A stretch of DNA of 64,000 nt from JBAXPV01 sp037132075 (GTDB lineage Bacteria; Bacteroidota; Bacteroidia; Bacteroidales; CAIXZF01): NCBI GenBank assembly GCA_037132075.1, contig JBAXPV010000002.1, positions 62,001 through 126,000 on the forward strand, written 5' to 3'. The notes under the pieces were generated by a model. It had not been told where the DNA came from. It was given only the letters and a program-made list of their open reading frames with translations, and did no database searches. Numbering within the stretch: the stretch's first letter is position 1; each line of letters begins with the position of its first letter. The position numbers were made by a program, and so were the translations under genes. This document shows, piece by piece, positions 8,028 to 18,139 of the stretch.

Positions 8028-10412
8028 ATGAAAAAAATAAGCATATTATGTATGTTAATCATACTGGTAGGACTGAAGTCCTGGGGCCAGTCAGTTAGTG
8101 GTACCGTTTATGATGCTGATGATAAAAACAGCAAACCGCCGCTTCCTGGTGTTAACATTTACTGGGTAGATACCCAACATGGAACAACTACTGATTCAAA
8201 AGGACATTATTCCATCTCAAGCAAAGGAATCAAAGATTTCAGAATTGTATTCAGTTTCCTTGGATATTCCAATGACACTATTGAGGTTGTGCCCAACAGC
8301 AAGATAGATATTGGATTATCATCAGAAAATAAAAAATTAAAAGAAGTTGTTATTAATGGAAATACAGGAGGGGCTTATGTTTCCCGCCTCAATGCCCGTA
8401 ATGTTCAGGTAATCACTAAGAATGAGATTTTCAGGGCTGCCTGCTGTAACCTCGCTGAAAGTTTCGAAACCAATGCCTCTGTTGATGTTTTGTATAGTGA
8501 TGCGATTACCGGGGCAAAACAAATTCAATTGTTGGGATTATCAGGAGTTTACAGCCAGATAGTTACAGAAAATGTCCCCCTGGTTCGAGGATTGGGATCT
8601 TCCTTTGGACTCAACTATGTTCCCGGTTCATGGATGGAATCTATATTGGTATCCAAAGGAACGTCATCAGTGGTGAATGGTTTTGAGTCCATCACAGGAC
8701 AAATTAATGTAGAGTATAAAAAACCGGCAAGCAGTGAAAAACTATTTGTTAATTTATATGCCAACAGTTACGATCGTTTTGAAGCAAATATGAATACGCG
8801 ATTGAAGATCAGTGACCGCCTAAGTACGATGTTTTTTGCCCATGCAAGCCAGTTTCAAAAGCCATTTGACAAAATTGGCGTTGACGTCAATAAAGATTAT
8901 GAAAATGGAGACAAATTCATGGATCTCCCTAAAACCAAGACGATTAATGTATTCAACCGCTGGGATTACAATATCCAAAACAGGATGGACTCTCGCTTTG
9001 GGATCCAGTACCTTGAGGAGCAACGTGACGGCGGATGGATGACATTCGACAAAAACACATTTACCCGCGACACGGTTGGCATTGCCAATCTTACCAAGCC
9101 CTATGGAATCGGTTTAAAGACCAAACGCCTGGAAGCTTTCTGGAAGAATGGGATCATTTTCCCGGAGAACCCGAACAAAAGTTTAGGATTGATCGTCTCA
9201 GGGATCAGCCAAAAGCAGAATGGCTTTTTCGGATTAAACACTTATGATGCCAAAGAAAACAGCTTGTATGCCAACCTGATTTACGCTACAACAATCGGAA
9301 ATCCTGACCATAAAATAAGCGGTGGTGCGAGCTTTCAGCTCAATGACTACCAGGAAGATTATGACCGTATTGACATTCGCTATCTTTTCCAGGAAACCGG
9401 TAATATTAATGACCTTTTTAAAATATTTAGCGTAACCAATAACATTTACATCAATAACCGTAAGGAGTTAATCCCGGGTATCTTTGCCGAATACACTTAT
9501 AAATACACTGATATTTTTTCAATGATACTCGGTCTAAGAGCTGATCATCACAATGAATATGGCACGTTTTATACACCCCGAATGCACATGAGATACCAGT
9601 TTGCTGAGCACTGGACTGTTAAAGGTTCTGCAGGGAAAGGTTACCGTACAGCGAATATTTTTGCTGAGAATTATTCAATTATGGCCAGTCAGCGAATTCT
9701 TAATTTCCCCGACCAGCATTCTTCCACTGATTATAACTTTGGCTTAAAACAGGAAGAGGCTTGGAATTACGGCTTAAATCTTGCCTATGATTTCAAATTA
9801 TTTAAAAGGAAGGCATTGATTGACTTTGATTTTTACAGAACCGACTTTGTAAACCAGGTCGTTGTAGACATGGACCAGATCCCGAATATCGCTTCTAACG
9901 CCGTATATTTTTACAACCTGAATGGCAAGTCTTTTTCCAATGTTGGTCAGTTACAACTTACAATGGAACCTGCAAAAGGCTTTACTGTCCTGGCTGCCTA
10001 CCGTATCAATGATGTTTGGATGACAACAAATGGTAGGCTACAACAGAAAGCATTCGTTAACGCCTATAAAGGACTGATTACCCTGGCATATGCCACCAAA
10101 TTTGACAAATGGAAATTTGATATAACAGGTCAGTTCAATGGTAAAGGCAGGATACCCAGTACGGAAAACATGCCTCCTATCCTGCAACGCAATGAATATT
10201 CCCCAGAATTTTTCAACCTCCTGGCACAGATTAGTCACAAATATAAAAAATGGGACTTCTATTTTGGGGGTGAAAACCTGACTAACTTCACACAAAAAGA
10301 CCCTATCACTGAGGGATTTGCGCCCTATCATACCCATTTTGACACCTCGATGGTCTGGGGTCCGCTGGTTGGTGCAACAGCGTACGCAGGCTTTAGGTAC
10401 ACTGTAAAATAA
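8028..10412 (+). CDS. TonB-dependent receptor, probably metal uptake
   Basis: A 794-residue outer-membrane receptor. After a signal peptide (ending SWGQ) comes a carboxypeptidase-like beta-sandwich domain (about 20-100), then the plug (about 110-230), then a beta-barrel ending in AYAGFRYTVK with the usual aromatic-rich last strand. The plug contains an unusual AACCNLAESFE Cys pair typical of receptors next to HYC_CC_PP genes. It would use TonB energy to import a ligand across the outer membrane; copper or another metal is suspected from the partner gene. Confidence 0.85.
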   Translation: MKKISILCMLIILVGLKSWGQSVSGTVYDADDKNSKPPLPGVNIYWVDTQHGTTTDSKGHYSISSKGIKDFRIVFSFLGYSNDTIEVVPNSKIDIGLSSENKKLKEVVINGNTGGAYVSRLNARNVQVITKNEIFRAACCNLAESFETNASVDVLYSDAITGAKQIQLLGLSGVYSQIVTENVPLVRGLGSSFGLNYVPGSWMESILVSKGTSSVVNGFESITGQINVEYKKPASSEKLFVNLYANSYDRFEANMNTRLKISDRLSTMFFAHASQFQKPFDKIGVDVNKDYENGDKFMDLPKTKTINVFNRWDYNIQNRMDSRFGIQYLEEQRDGGWMTFDKNTFTRDTVGIANLTKPYGIGLKTKRLEAFWKNGIIFPENPNKSLGLIVSGISQKQNGFFGLNTYDAKENSLYANLIYATTIGNPDHKISGGASFQLNDYQEDYDRIDIRYLFQETGNINDLFKIFSVTNNIYINNRKELIPGIFAEYTYKYTDIFSMILGLRADHHNEYGTFYTPRMHMRYQFAEHWTVKGSAGKGYRTANIFAENYSIMASQRILNFPDQHSSTDYNFGLKQEEAWNYGLNLAYDFKLFKRKALIDFDFYRTDFVNQVVVDMDQIPNIASNAVYFYNLNGKSFSNVGQLQLTMEPAKGFTVLAAYRINDVWMTTNGRLQQKAFVNAYKGLITLAYATKFDKWKFDITGQFNGKGRIPSTENMPPILQRNEYSPEFFNLLAQISHKYKKWDFYFGGENLTNFTQKDPITEGFAPYHTHFDTSMVWGPLVGATAYAGFRYTVK

Positions 10413-10448
10413 AATAAAAATATTTTTATCTTTGATTCCTGCCCGGGC

Positions 10449-10481
10449 AGCCCCTGAATGTTTATTTCAGGGGTTGTTTTT
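10449..10481 (+). terminator. Terminator after the TonB receptor gene
   Basis: AGCCCCTGAA pairs with TTTCAGGGGTT across a short loop and is followed by a T-rich run (gtttttgtt). It covers the first in-frame ATG (10458) of the next gene, which argues that this ATG is not the start. Confidence 0.75.
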
Positions 10482-10502
10482 GTTACATTAAAACCTCATC
10501 CG

Positions 10503-12050
10503 ATGCTAACTAAAAAAGACTTGCAACAACTCAAGGAAAAAGGCATTAGTCCTGAAACCCTGAACCACCAACTACAAAACTTCCAGGATGGGTTTCCATA
10601 TGTTAAGTTGCAACGTCCGGCAATAATTAATGATGGTATAAGAGTCTTGAAAGAAATAGAGGCAAATTTATTTTCAGATGAATATGAAGACAACACCAGG
10701 GATCTTAAACTGATCAAATTCGTCCCGGCTTCCGGAGCAGCCAGCCGGATGTTTAAAAGCCTCTTTGAATTTACCGAATGGTTCGACCGGACTGAGCAAG
10801 CCTTTGACAAACTCAATGCTGACAGGGGTTTCCAGTCCATTCATTATTTTCTCTACCATTTAGAGAACTTTGCATTCTATGATGAGTTGCGTTATGCAAT
10901 GGCTAAAGACAACCTCGACCTGGTAGCCAGTCTTGATTGCGGTGATTATAACACCATCATTGAATATCTTTTAAGTGCAAAAGGCCTTGATTATGGCAGC
11001 CTGCCAAAAGGTTTGCTACGTTTTCATTCCTACCCTGAAGGGAATCGGACTTCAATTGAAGAACACCTCGTTGAAGGTGCTATGTATGCCCGCAACGTGG
11101 ATGGTCGCATTCATATCCATTTCACATTATCCCCTGAACACATCGCTAAATTTGATGCTCTTATCAGCACGGTTATTGAGAAATATGAAATGTTGTTTGA
11201 TGCTAAATATGTTATCACTCATTCTATTCAAAAACCCTCCACTGACACACTTGCTGTTGAACTTGATAACGAGCCATTCCGTGAAGTTGATGGAAGTTTA
11301 TTATTTCGACCCGCAGGTCATGGTGCGCTATTAGAGAATCTGAACGACCTGGATGCCGACATCGTATTCATAAAAAACATCGACAATGTTGTGCCTGATA
11401 AAAGCAAGGCGATACCCCGGATTTACAAAAGAGCTCTTGCCAGTATCCTCATTAAACTTAAAGAACAAACCAATAAATATCTCAATGTGATGGCTGTCGT
11501 GCAGGTTTCAGCCCTGCGCCTGACAGAAATTGCAACTTTTGCAGCTCATGACTTAAGTATTCAGCTACCAGCGGGATTTAACAAGATGGAAGATGTTATA
11601 CAGCAAAAAATATTATTTGATTTGCTTGACAGACCCATACGCATTTGTGGGATGGTGAAAAATGTCGGGGAACCGGGTGGAGGACCGTTTTGGGTAACGG
11701 ATGCCCATGGGAATACAAGCCTCCAGGTCGTTGAATCTTCACAAGTTAATATTAATGATGCCCCGCAACAGGCAATTTTTAACGGGGCAACTCACTTTAA
11801 CCCGGTTGACCTCGTTTGCACATTGAAGGACTACCGGGGTCAGAAATTCGATTTGCAATGCTTTGTGGATCCTGAAACTGGATTTATTTCTACCAAATCG
11901 AAAGATGGCAGGGCACTCAAAGCACAGGAATTGCCTGGCTTATGGAATGGTGCCATGGCGAAATGGACAACATTGTTTGTTGAAGTACCAATCGTTAGTT
12001 TTAATCCGGTAAAAACAATCAATGACTTGCTAAGGGAAGAACACCGTTAA
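10503..12050 (+). CDS. DUF4301 family protein
   Basis: A 515-residue cytoplasmic protein matching the Bacteroidota DUF4301 family. The VPASGAASRMFK motif near residue 75 resembles a nucleotide-binding loop, and KNVGEPGGGPFWV is a second conserved Gly-rich block. The start at 10503 (MLTKKDLQQL) is chosen because the earlier in-frame ATG lies within the upstream terminator hairpin. Some members are described as nucleotidyltransferase-like, but the reaction is not established. No close gene partner is evident. Confidence 0.75.
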   Translation: MLTKKDLQQLKEKGISPETLNHQLQNFQDGFPYVKLQRPAIINDGIRVLKEIEANLFSDEYEDNTRDLKLIKFVPASGAASRMFKSLFEFTEWFDRTEQAFDKLNADRGFQSIHYFLYHLENFAFYDELRYAMAKDNLDLVASLDCGDYNTIIEYLLSAKGLDYGSLPKGLLRFHSYPEGNRTSIEEHLVEGAMYARNVDGRIHIHFTLSPEHIAKFDALISTVIEKYEMLFDAKYVITHSIQKPSTDTLAVELDNEPFREVDGSLLFRPAGHGALLENLNDLDADIVFIKNIDNVVPDKSKAIPRIYKRALASILIKLKEQTNKYLNVMAVVQVSALRLTEIATFAAHDLSIQLPAGFNKMEDVIQQKILFDLLDRPIRICGMVKNVGEPGGGPFWVTDAHGNTSLQVVESSQVNINDAPQQAIFNGATHFNPVDLVCTLKDYRGQKFDLQCFVDPETGFISTKSKDGRALKAQELPGLWNGAMAKWTTLFVEVPIVSFNPVKTINDLLREEHR

Positions 12051-12093
12051 CAATCGTATTTCTACGAATAATTTGTTAATTGAACCTTTCGAT

Positions 12094-12741
12094 TTAAATC
12101 GGGTTCTCAGTTCGTCGCTTATAGGTAAACCGCTTCTCCTCCCCTTTCATCATCCGCTGAATGTTCTTACGGTGCATAAAAGGCACAAATACTGCTACTA
12201 CAATGGAAAAGAGCATAAAGATGGGATCATGAATTTCAAATATGAACCAGGTTGCCAGGGGTGTGGCCACAGCAGCCGCGATTGAGGCTAGTGACACGAT
12301 CCGTCCGATTAGAAAAACAATAATAAATACCACAACGACACATATCAATAAGTTTGGATGTAGCCCCAGCATTACACCAACCAGGGTAGCCATCCCTTTT
12401 CCGCCTTTAAACCCCACATACACAGGAAAAACATGCCCCAGCACTGCTGCTGTCGCCAGCCCTACAGAAAACCAGGTAAATTGCGTCGGGGTTAAGCCAT
12501 CAGTATAGACAAAATGTGGAATATAGACAGCAAACCAGCCTTTAAAAATATCGAAAACCAGAACAACCAAACCAGCTTTCAGACCAAGGGTACGCATGGT
12601 ATTGGTAGCACCTGCATTACCGCTACCATGTTTGCGGACGTCAATCTTGAAAATACTCCGGCTCAGCCAAACAGAAGTAGGAATAGAACCTATTAAATAG
12701 GCCATTACCAATGCCAAAACTATTTGTAACCAATGGAGCAT
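12094..12741 (-). CDS. plsY: Acyl-phosphate:glycerol-3-phosphate acyltransferase PlsY
   Basis: A 215-residue multi-spanning membrane enzyme that transfers an acyl group from acyl-phosphate to glycerol-3-phosphate, the first step of phospholipid synthesis. All three PlsY signatures are present: GSIPTSVW, KHGSGNAGATNTMR and GHVFPVYVGFKGGKGMAT. It is the last gene of the long minus-strand operon that starts with the DUF1599 gene and lies 33 bases after the 1,497-residue secreted protein. Confidence 0.95.
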   Translation of the reverse strand: MLHWLQIVLALVMAYLIGSIPTSVWLSRSIFKIDVRKHGSGNAGATNTMRTLGLKAGLVVLVFDIFKGWFAVYIPHFVYTDGLTPTQFTWFSVGLATAAVLGHVFPVYVGFKGGKGMATLVGVMLGLHPNLLICVVVVFIIVFLIGRIVSLASIAAAVATPLATWFIFEIHDPIFMLFSIVVAVFVPFMHRKNIQRMMKGEEKRFTYKRRTENPI

Positions 12742-12774
12742 CTGTTTTTTTTCGAGAAGGTAAATATATACAAT

Positions 12775-15700
12775 TTACTCAGTCACATTTTCCATTCTCC
12801 TGATAAAATCCTTTTTCTTCTTGACTGTACTTACGTTATACCGGTAGGTTTCTTCTCCTTTTTCACCTTTTTGGGTGCGCTTATCCGGTTTCATTTCGGT
12901 GATAATCTTGTTAAAATCAGCACTTGATGAAATCGTCTGCATTAATCCACGACTATAATTAAAATAATACCATTCATTTTCTGAGATCTCTAAATATATG
13001 TCAAGTATATCTCCTGAGCGTTTCTTGCTGATCTCAATGTAACCCTTCACAAACTTGTTGATCTGGTTCTTTTCCATATTGCCAATACCAAGATCGCCTT
13101 GTGATACATATGAATTTGTGACACTATTCCATTTAAAATTCACATCAGCCAGTAAAAGGGTGTGATTCAACTCAGAAGGAAGACGCTTCATCCCACCATA
13201 CAAGCTAATTTCAGTGATTTTTTCATCAGCCTGTTTTACACCAAGCATCTCACCTAGGGCTTGTTTGTATTTATCCTTACTCAAATCAACAGCCGGAAGA
13301 TTCGTTTTCTCCAGGCTTTCATGGATCATCTTCATGGCATTGTCTGCAAAAAAGAAATCAAGACTGAGCACAAGGTCAATTTTTGCAGAATCCGGAATAA
13401 TATAATAGTCAACATTCCCAAAGCTACTGATTTTCAGCTGTCCGAATGATGTTCCCAGGTTAACAACACCTTCGCCATGAAGCAAACAGTTCTTGGTATT
13501 TAAGGTGAGTAAGCTACCAGGTAAGGACGGTTGTTTCAACTTTTCTGCTGACGCGATTTGGTATTCTTCCTTGTCAGGATTATATTGAACAAACCCTCGG
13601 GCAGATATCACATCCTGATCGCTATAATTTTGCTTGTTTGTTAGGAAAGCGGAATAAATATGATTGTTTTTTTGTGAAAAAGCGAGTGCTGCAAATAGGG
13701 CCCGGTTGTTCACATCTTTTAATTCCTGGGTAACCGGCAATCGAATCTCTTTGGGATTTAACTCTGCCTCAAATCTGACCTTTGCCCTTGGCAATGTATC
13801 ACAGTCATGATGGATACGATAGCCGCCGGTGAATGTCAGGTACTCCCTACTCGCTTTAAGACGGGCATCACCCGAGAAATCGAAGTGTTCATTCAAATGA
13901 AAATTGAGTTCATCCGGGATTTTTCCATGTGCAAACGTTTGCAAGGTAGAATCGACCGCAATCCTGTCTAAAGCAATATTTTGCTTAACATCTTTATCAT
14001 CAATATAATCGTATTGTCCTGTTCCGGTGAAACTTCTCCGCGATTGAATATTGATGACGGCTTCATGAATCGCATGATATTTAGTGACTGTATTTGCCAG
14101 GACTCTTGCATTTTTCAGTGTATCCATGCGGGCATCTTTGTATATCGTCACTTTTCCCATATCAGGAAATATTGCGGCATCAGCAACTTTAATAAAACTT
14201 ACTTGTTGCGCATAGATGATATTGTTGCGTAAATTATAACGTGCCTTCGGCGAATTAAAACGCAAAGAATCCTGCTTCGGATTTGTAGAAACAAATTCAG
14301 AGCCACTAATATCAATATCAACAAGTTGTCGCATATTCTGTTCTGTAGTTTCTGGAACAACGGTATTTTTACTATTACTCAGGGCAATTTCTTCTTTGTC
14401 CATATACCATTCAAACTCATCCATGAAACAGATATATTGATTTACAGGAAAGTCAACTTTGGATCCTCCTCCATTCGACTTAAATTCACCCTTGCGATCC
14501 TTAAAATCAATGTGGGATTTGTAATTATGTGTTGAAAATGCCAGTTGTACCCTGTCAATAGTCTGCAAACGGAAATTCGCCGTATCAGAATCAAATACCT
14601 TATTTTTAAACTTGAATAAAGAAGCGTCCATTTCTGCTTCAGCCACATTGATGATGCCTGCACCGGTAAGTCCGGCAGGGGTTAACTGAAGCAATCCCCT
14701 GATTTTTGCCTCCCCATTATACATCACAATAGCTGTATCAATACTCCGGATCGACATCAGGTCTTTGTAAGGTGACCAATGCTGGCTCACATGGATAGCC
14801 TTAACTGCAGGATTCTCTGGCTGACCAGTGTTTTCAGCAAGTTCATAATTGTCAAGAACGGCTTTCACCGAATCCGGGTAAAAAGTAAAATCATGCGAAG
14901 AAGAAGTGGCGGACAAGTACTTTAAAACGCCATCCCCCTTTAATCCTCTATGGCTCATGTCAATAACATTTGTAAAACCCCCCTTGCCGCCATATGCGGG
15001 GAATCCAGAAGGCGGTGTTTGTCTCACAAATCCAAGGGAATAATCTGGTTGAACTTTTAGAGGTTCTTCAATGTCGGGGAAAATATTGGCTGACACAAGA
15101 AATCCTGAGAATTTGATATCGTCTGTGGCAATTTTATCGAGGTTTGAGATCGAAAAAGGGTAAACATGGAAAAAGAATTTATCCCGCTTATAGGCCCCTT
15201 TCTGAATCCCATAACCGTCATAAAAAACATATGCATCATTTTTACTATTGAAAATTGGATATTCAGGGTAGGAAGTGGTCCCAGATTTATTGTTTGGCTG
15301 GTCAATCAGCAGATCACCGCTAAGCTCCCGGATAACTGTCCTGACCCTGATCAGTGGGTTTTCTCCATATTCATTGGTTTCACGTGCCCTGACTTTAAAA
15401 CTAAGCGAATCAATTGTCGGTAATTCAAGTTTGAACTTGGTGTATTCGAAGGCACAATCCCTGGCAAAAAAATCGAACAAGCCAGCATGTACTCTTCCGG
15501 AGAAACGAAAGTCACGATTTTTCTGAAGTGTGAGTTCCTGGTTCGTTGGATATATATAAACAGCCTGGGAATCACTAAGGTATACCGTGGCAACACCCCT
15601 GAGTTTCATTTCGAAATTCAACAAACTCAAGGTCGCATTGGAATGTGCAGTAATGATAGAGTTAAACTGAATGACATCATAGTCTGTGCGCTTACCCATC

Positions 15701-17268
15701 GCATTTAAATAATCAAAAAGCCGGTCTTTGATATACCCTGTCTTCGTGCCTGTGTTATAAATGAGAAATCCTTTAATGGCCAGATTGAGCAACATGGCCT
15801 CTGCTACTTCAACAGGCTTGTGAATAAAAATGGCAAACTCTTCCAATAAAATATCTTTGGAATGGTACTTTTTATAATAACTCATAACCCTGTCAAGTGG
15901 ATTGATATCATCCATGCCCTGCATCTTGTGGTATCGTGACTCACGGAAATAGTTACTGGATTCAAACAAGGCATTTCCTTCGCCACCAGGACCTTTGATC
16001 ATGGTAAAATCAATTTTGGGCTCATCCATTTTCCAATATACTGCTTCGACATAAATATCAACCTTGTGATAGGAGTCAAAATACGGCGACTGCGGCATGC
16101 CTTCTTCGGTTCTCAACATTGACAACTCACGCGTGGCATTCATATATTTCATTTCCAGACCGGGATGGTAAACCGAATCTTCTTCCCAATATATTGTAAT
16201 TGACGCACGGCTCGAGCTAATCCTATCCTTGCGTATAATAAAATCCTTTGAACCCACTCTCACGAATACCTGGTCTTTGCGTTTGAAAAGCAAATAAGCA
16301 TCATCAGTCTTATTACCTGATCCGAACAATTTCGCACCCCGCATCGAGAATCCGCCCTCATAATCTATTTCTTTAAAAATCTCATTGATACGTAAACGTG
16401 TATCATAAGATGTAAATCGAGGAAAGGAAGCCCTATCCTCTGTAGAACTTGCCAAAATCTTCTCTTCCAACCTTCCCAGCAAGGGTTTCTCAAAATACTC
16501 AGTATTATGAAAAACTACAGAATCTGCATCATACTTTGAAAAACGGACTCCAATTCTATAATTACCAAGATCTGCCCACACCTGGTCCTCTGCAAGTCCG
16601 GCTCTCACCCAACTCACTTTACCACCTTTGCCTACCCACAAACTCACGGTTGGATAATAGATCCCTTTGGTCGCATGAATGACAGAACTGTCGCCATTGG
16701 CAATACACGTTAAATCTAAGGACGGAAAGGTAACATAGGGAACGCTGTCGTAGGAAAATGAATAATTATTGCTGCTTGATTTCCATTTCGTTGCCCCGGA
16801 TTTATACAATACATTTTCGCGAAACAATTTATTTGAGATATCCAGAAAAGCCAGGAATTTACGACTACTGCTGACGTCCAATGACTTATCAAGTATTGCA
16901 AACCAGGCATTGACACTTTTCTCCTCAGGCCCGGTTTCCTGAAATGCTAAAATTGCTGAAAGAAATTCATAATAATGAGGCACGGGCCTCATCTTATATT
17001 TCAGCATTTTATTGGCCATCTCCATCACCTTTAACTCGCGCTGTTTACTGAATTTCCCTGACAACCATGAAGCAATAAATTGCTCCATGAGCAACTTACC
17101 TTCTTTACGCTGATCTTTGTCATAAACACTTTCAAAATACTTACCCAGGTCTTCAGTAAACTTCAAAGTATCCAAACTGAAACTCTTGGGCAGGTTCTGG
17201 GCAAACAGAACAGGGCCGCTTAACAAAATCAATAGCAGGAAAAGGTTCTGAAAAAGTCTAAATCTCAC
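12775..17268 (-). CDS. Very large secreted protein of unknown function
   Basis: A 1,497-residue protein. The open frame continues upstream into prmA, but the GTG at 17268, 4 bases after the prmA stop, directly precedes a good signal peptide (LFLLLILLSGPVLFAQ) and is chosen. An N-terminal helical stretch is followed by long beta-rich repeats in which short hydrophobic strands alternate with Asp/Asn turns. This suggests a periplasmic or outer-membrane-associated beta-helix or Asma-like shape, but that is a guess. Neither T9SS sorting domain type is seen at its end. It lies between prmA and plsY in a housekeeping operon. Confidence 0.6.
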   Translation of the reverse strand: MRFRLFQNLFLLLILLSGPVLFAQNLPKSFSLDTLKFTEDLGKYFESVYDKDQRKEGKLLMEQFIASWLSGKFSKQRELKVMEMANKMLKYKMRPVPHYYEFLSAILAFQETGPEEKSVNAWFAILDKSLDVSSSRKFLAFLDISNKLFRENVLYKSGATKWKSSSNNYSFSYDSVPYVTFPSLDLTCIANGDSSVIHATKGIYYPTVSLWVGKGGKVSWVRAGLAEDQVWADLGNYRIGVRFSKYDADSVVFHNTEYFEKPLLGRLEEKILASSTEDRASFPRFTSYDTRLRINEIFKEIDYEGGFSMRGAKLFGSGNKTDDAYLLFKRKDQVFVRVGSKDFIIRKDRISSSRASITIYWEEDSVYHPGLEMKYMNATRELSMLRTEEGMPQSPYFDSYHKVDIYVEAVYWKMDEPKIDFTMIKGPGGEGNALFESSNYFRESRYHKMQGMDDINPLDRVMSYYKKYHSKDILLEEFAIFIHKPVEVAEAMLLNLAIKGFLIYNTGTKTGYIKDRLFDYLNAMGKRTDYDVIQFNSIITAHSNATLSLLNFEMKLRGVATVYLSDSQAVYIYPTNQELTLQKNRDFRFSGRVHAGLFDFFARDCAFEYTKFKLELPTIDSLSFKVRARETNEYGENPLIRVRTVIRELSGDLLIDQPNNKSGTTSYPEYPIFNSKNDAYVFYDGYGIQKGAYKRDKFFFHVYPFSISNLDKIATDDIKFSGFLVSANIFPDIEEPLKVQPDYSLGFVRQTPPSGFPAYGGKGGFTNVIDMSHRGLKGDGVLKYLSATSSSHDFTFYPDSVKAVLDNYELAENTGQPENPAVKAIHVSQHWSPYKDLMSIRSIDTAIVMYNGEAKIRGLLQLTPAGLTGAGIINVAEAEMDASLFKFKNKVFDSDTANFRLQTIDRVQLAFSTHNYKSHIDFKDRKGEFKSNGGGSKVDFPVNQYICFMDEFEWYMDKEEIALSNSKNTVVPETTEQNMRQLVDIDISGSEFVSTNPKQDSLRFNSPKARYNLRNNIIYAQQVSFIKVADAAIFPDMGKVTIYKDARMDTLKNARVLANTVTKYHAIHEAVINIQSRRSFTGTGQYDYIDDKDVKQNIALDRIAVDSTLQTFAHGKIPDELNFHLNEHFDFSGDARLKASREYLTFTGGYRIHHDCDTLPRAKVRFEAELNPKEIRLPVTQELKDVNNRALFAALAFSQKNNHIYSAFLTNKQNYSDQDVISARGFVQYNPDKEEYQIASAEKLKQPSLPGSLLTLNTKNCLLHGEGVVNLGTSFGQLKISSFGNVDYYIIPDSAKIDLVLSLDFFFADNAMKMIHESLEKTNLPAVDLSKDKYKQALGEMLGVKQADEKITEISLYGGMKRLPSELNHTLLLADVNFKWNSVTNSYVSQGDLGIGNMEKNQINKFVKGYIEISKKRSGDILDIYLEISENEWYYFNYSRGLMQTISSSADFNKIITEMKPDKRTQKGEKGEETYRYNVSTVKKKKDFIRRMENVTE

Positions 17269-17272
17269 GTTG

Positions 17273-18112
17273 TTAGTATTTAAGCTTTGCAAATTCAGCA
17301 GCAACCCAATTATTCTTAACAAGATGACCCGATAGAGAAATGCCATGACGATCAGTTTCCTTCGAAATCAAAGCAAGATCTTTTTCATAAAAACCGGAAA
17401 GAATCAATCGACCACCCTGCTTGAGGACTTTTGCATATTTGTTAATATCCTCCAGTAAAATATTCCGGTTAATATTGGCAATAATCAGGTCAAAATTCCT
17501 TGTACCAAGCAGGCTCGCATCTCCCTGCAGCACCTCTACCAATAGGGTTTCATTACGCTCAACATTCTCAATAGAATTCAGATACGCCCATTCGTCATTG
17601 TCGATAGCCAAAACACTTGAGGCTTGCAGCTTTGCAGATAAAATAGCAAGGATACCTGTACCGCAGCCCATGTCCAGCACCGACAAGCCCACAGGAGGCT
17701 CGTTGAGTAACAATTCCATGACCAGTGATGTTGTCTCATGGTGGGCTGTTCCAAAAGACATTTTGGGCTCAATAATGATCTCAAGTGGGAACGCAGGATC
17801 TGCCTCGTGGAAAGGAGCTCGCACCCTGCATTGACTGGCTATAACTACAGCTGGAAAATTGCTTTCCCAAGTTGCATTCCAGTTTTCTTTAGGAAGTTCT
17901 TTAAAAGTGTATTGGGTTGAAAATCCCGCCAACTCCTCCTTTAATAAGTTCTTTAACAGATTCTCCGAAAAATCTCCCTCGTGAATATAAGCAGTAAGGC
18001 CCTTGTCATGATCCACAAAGCTTTCATATCCTAGCTCACCCAGGTAAGCCATGAGAATCTCCGGATCAAATTTTCCGGGATCAAACTCAAATTCTAATTG
18101 AATATATGACAT
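17273..18112 (-). CDS. prmA: Ribosomal protein L11 methyltransferase
   Basis: A 279-residue SAM-dependent methyltransferase. Motif I is VLDMGCGTGILAI, motif II LAIDND, and the post-I region has IIANINRNILLEDI, the PrmA-type NxN catalytic block. PrmA trimethylates L11 in the cytoplasm. The N-terminal alpha/beta substrate domain is present (about residues 1-110). It follows tpiA by 27 bases and precedes the large secreted protein by 4 bases, within the same operon. Confidence 0.92.
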   Translation of the reverse strand: MSYIQLEFEFDPGKFDPEILMAYLGELGYESFVDHDKGLTAYIHEGDFSENLLKNLLKEELAGFSTQYTFKELPKENWNATWESNFPAVVIASQCRVRAPFHEADPAFPLEIIIEPKMSFGTAHHETTSLVMELLLNEPPVGLSVLDMGCGTGILAILSAKLQASSVLAIDNDEWAYLNSIENVERNETLLVEVLQGDASLLGTRNFDLIIANINRNILLEDINKYAKVLKQGGRLILSGFYEKDLALISKETDRHGISLSGHLVKNNWVAAEFAKLKY

Positions 18113-18139
18113 TAACCTTAAAATTAATACAACTTGATT

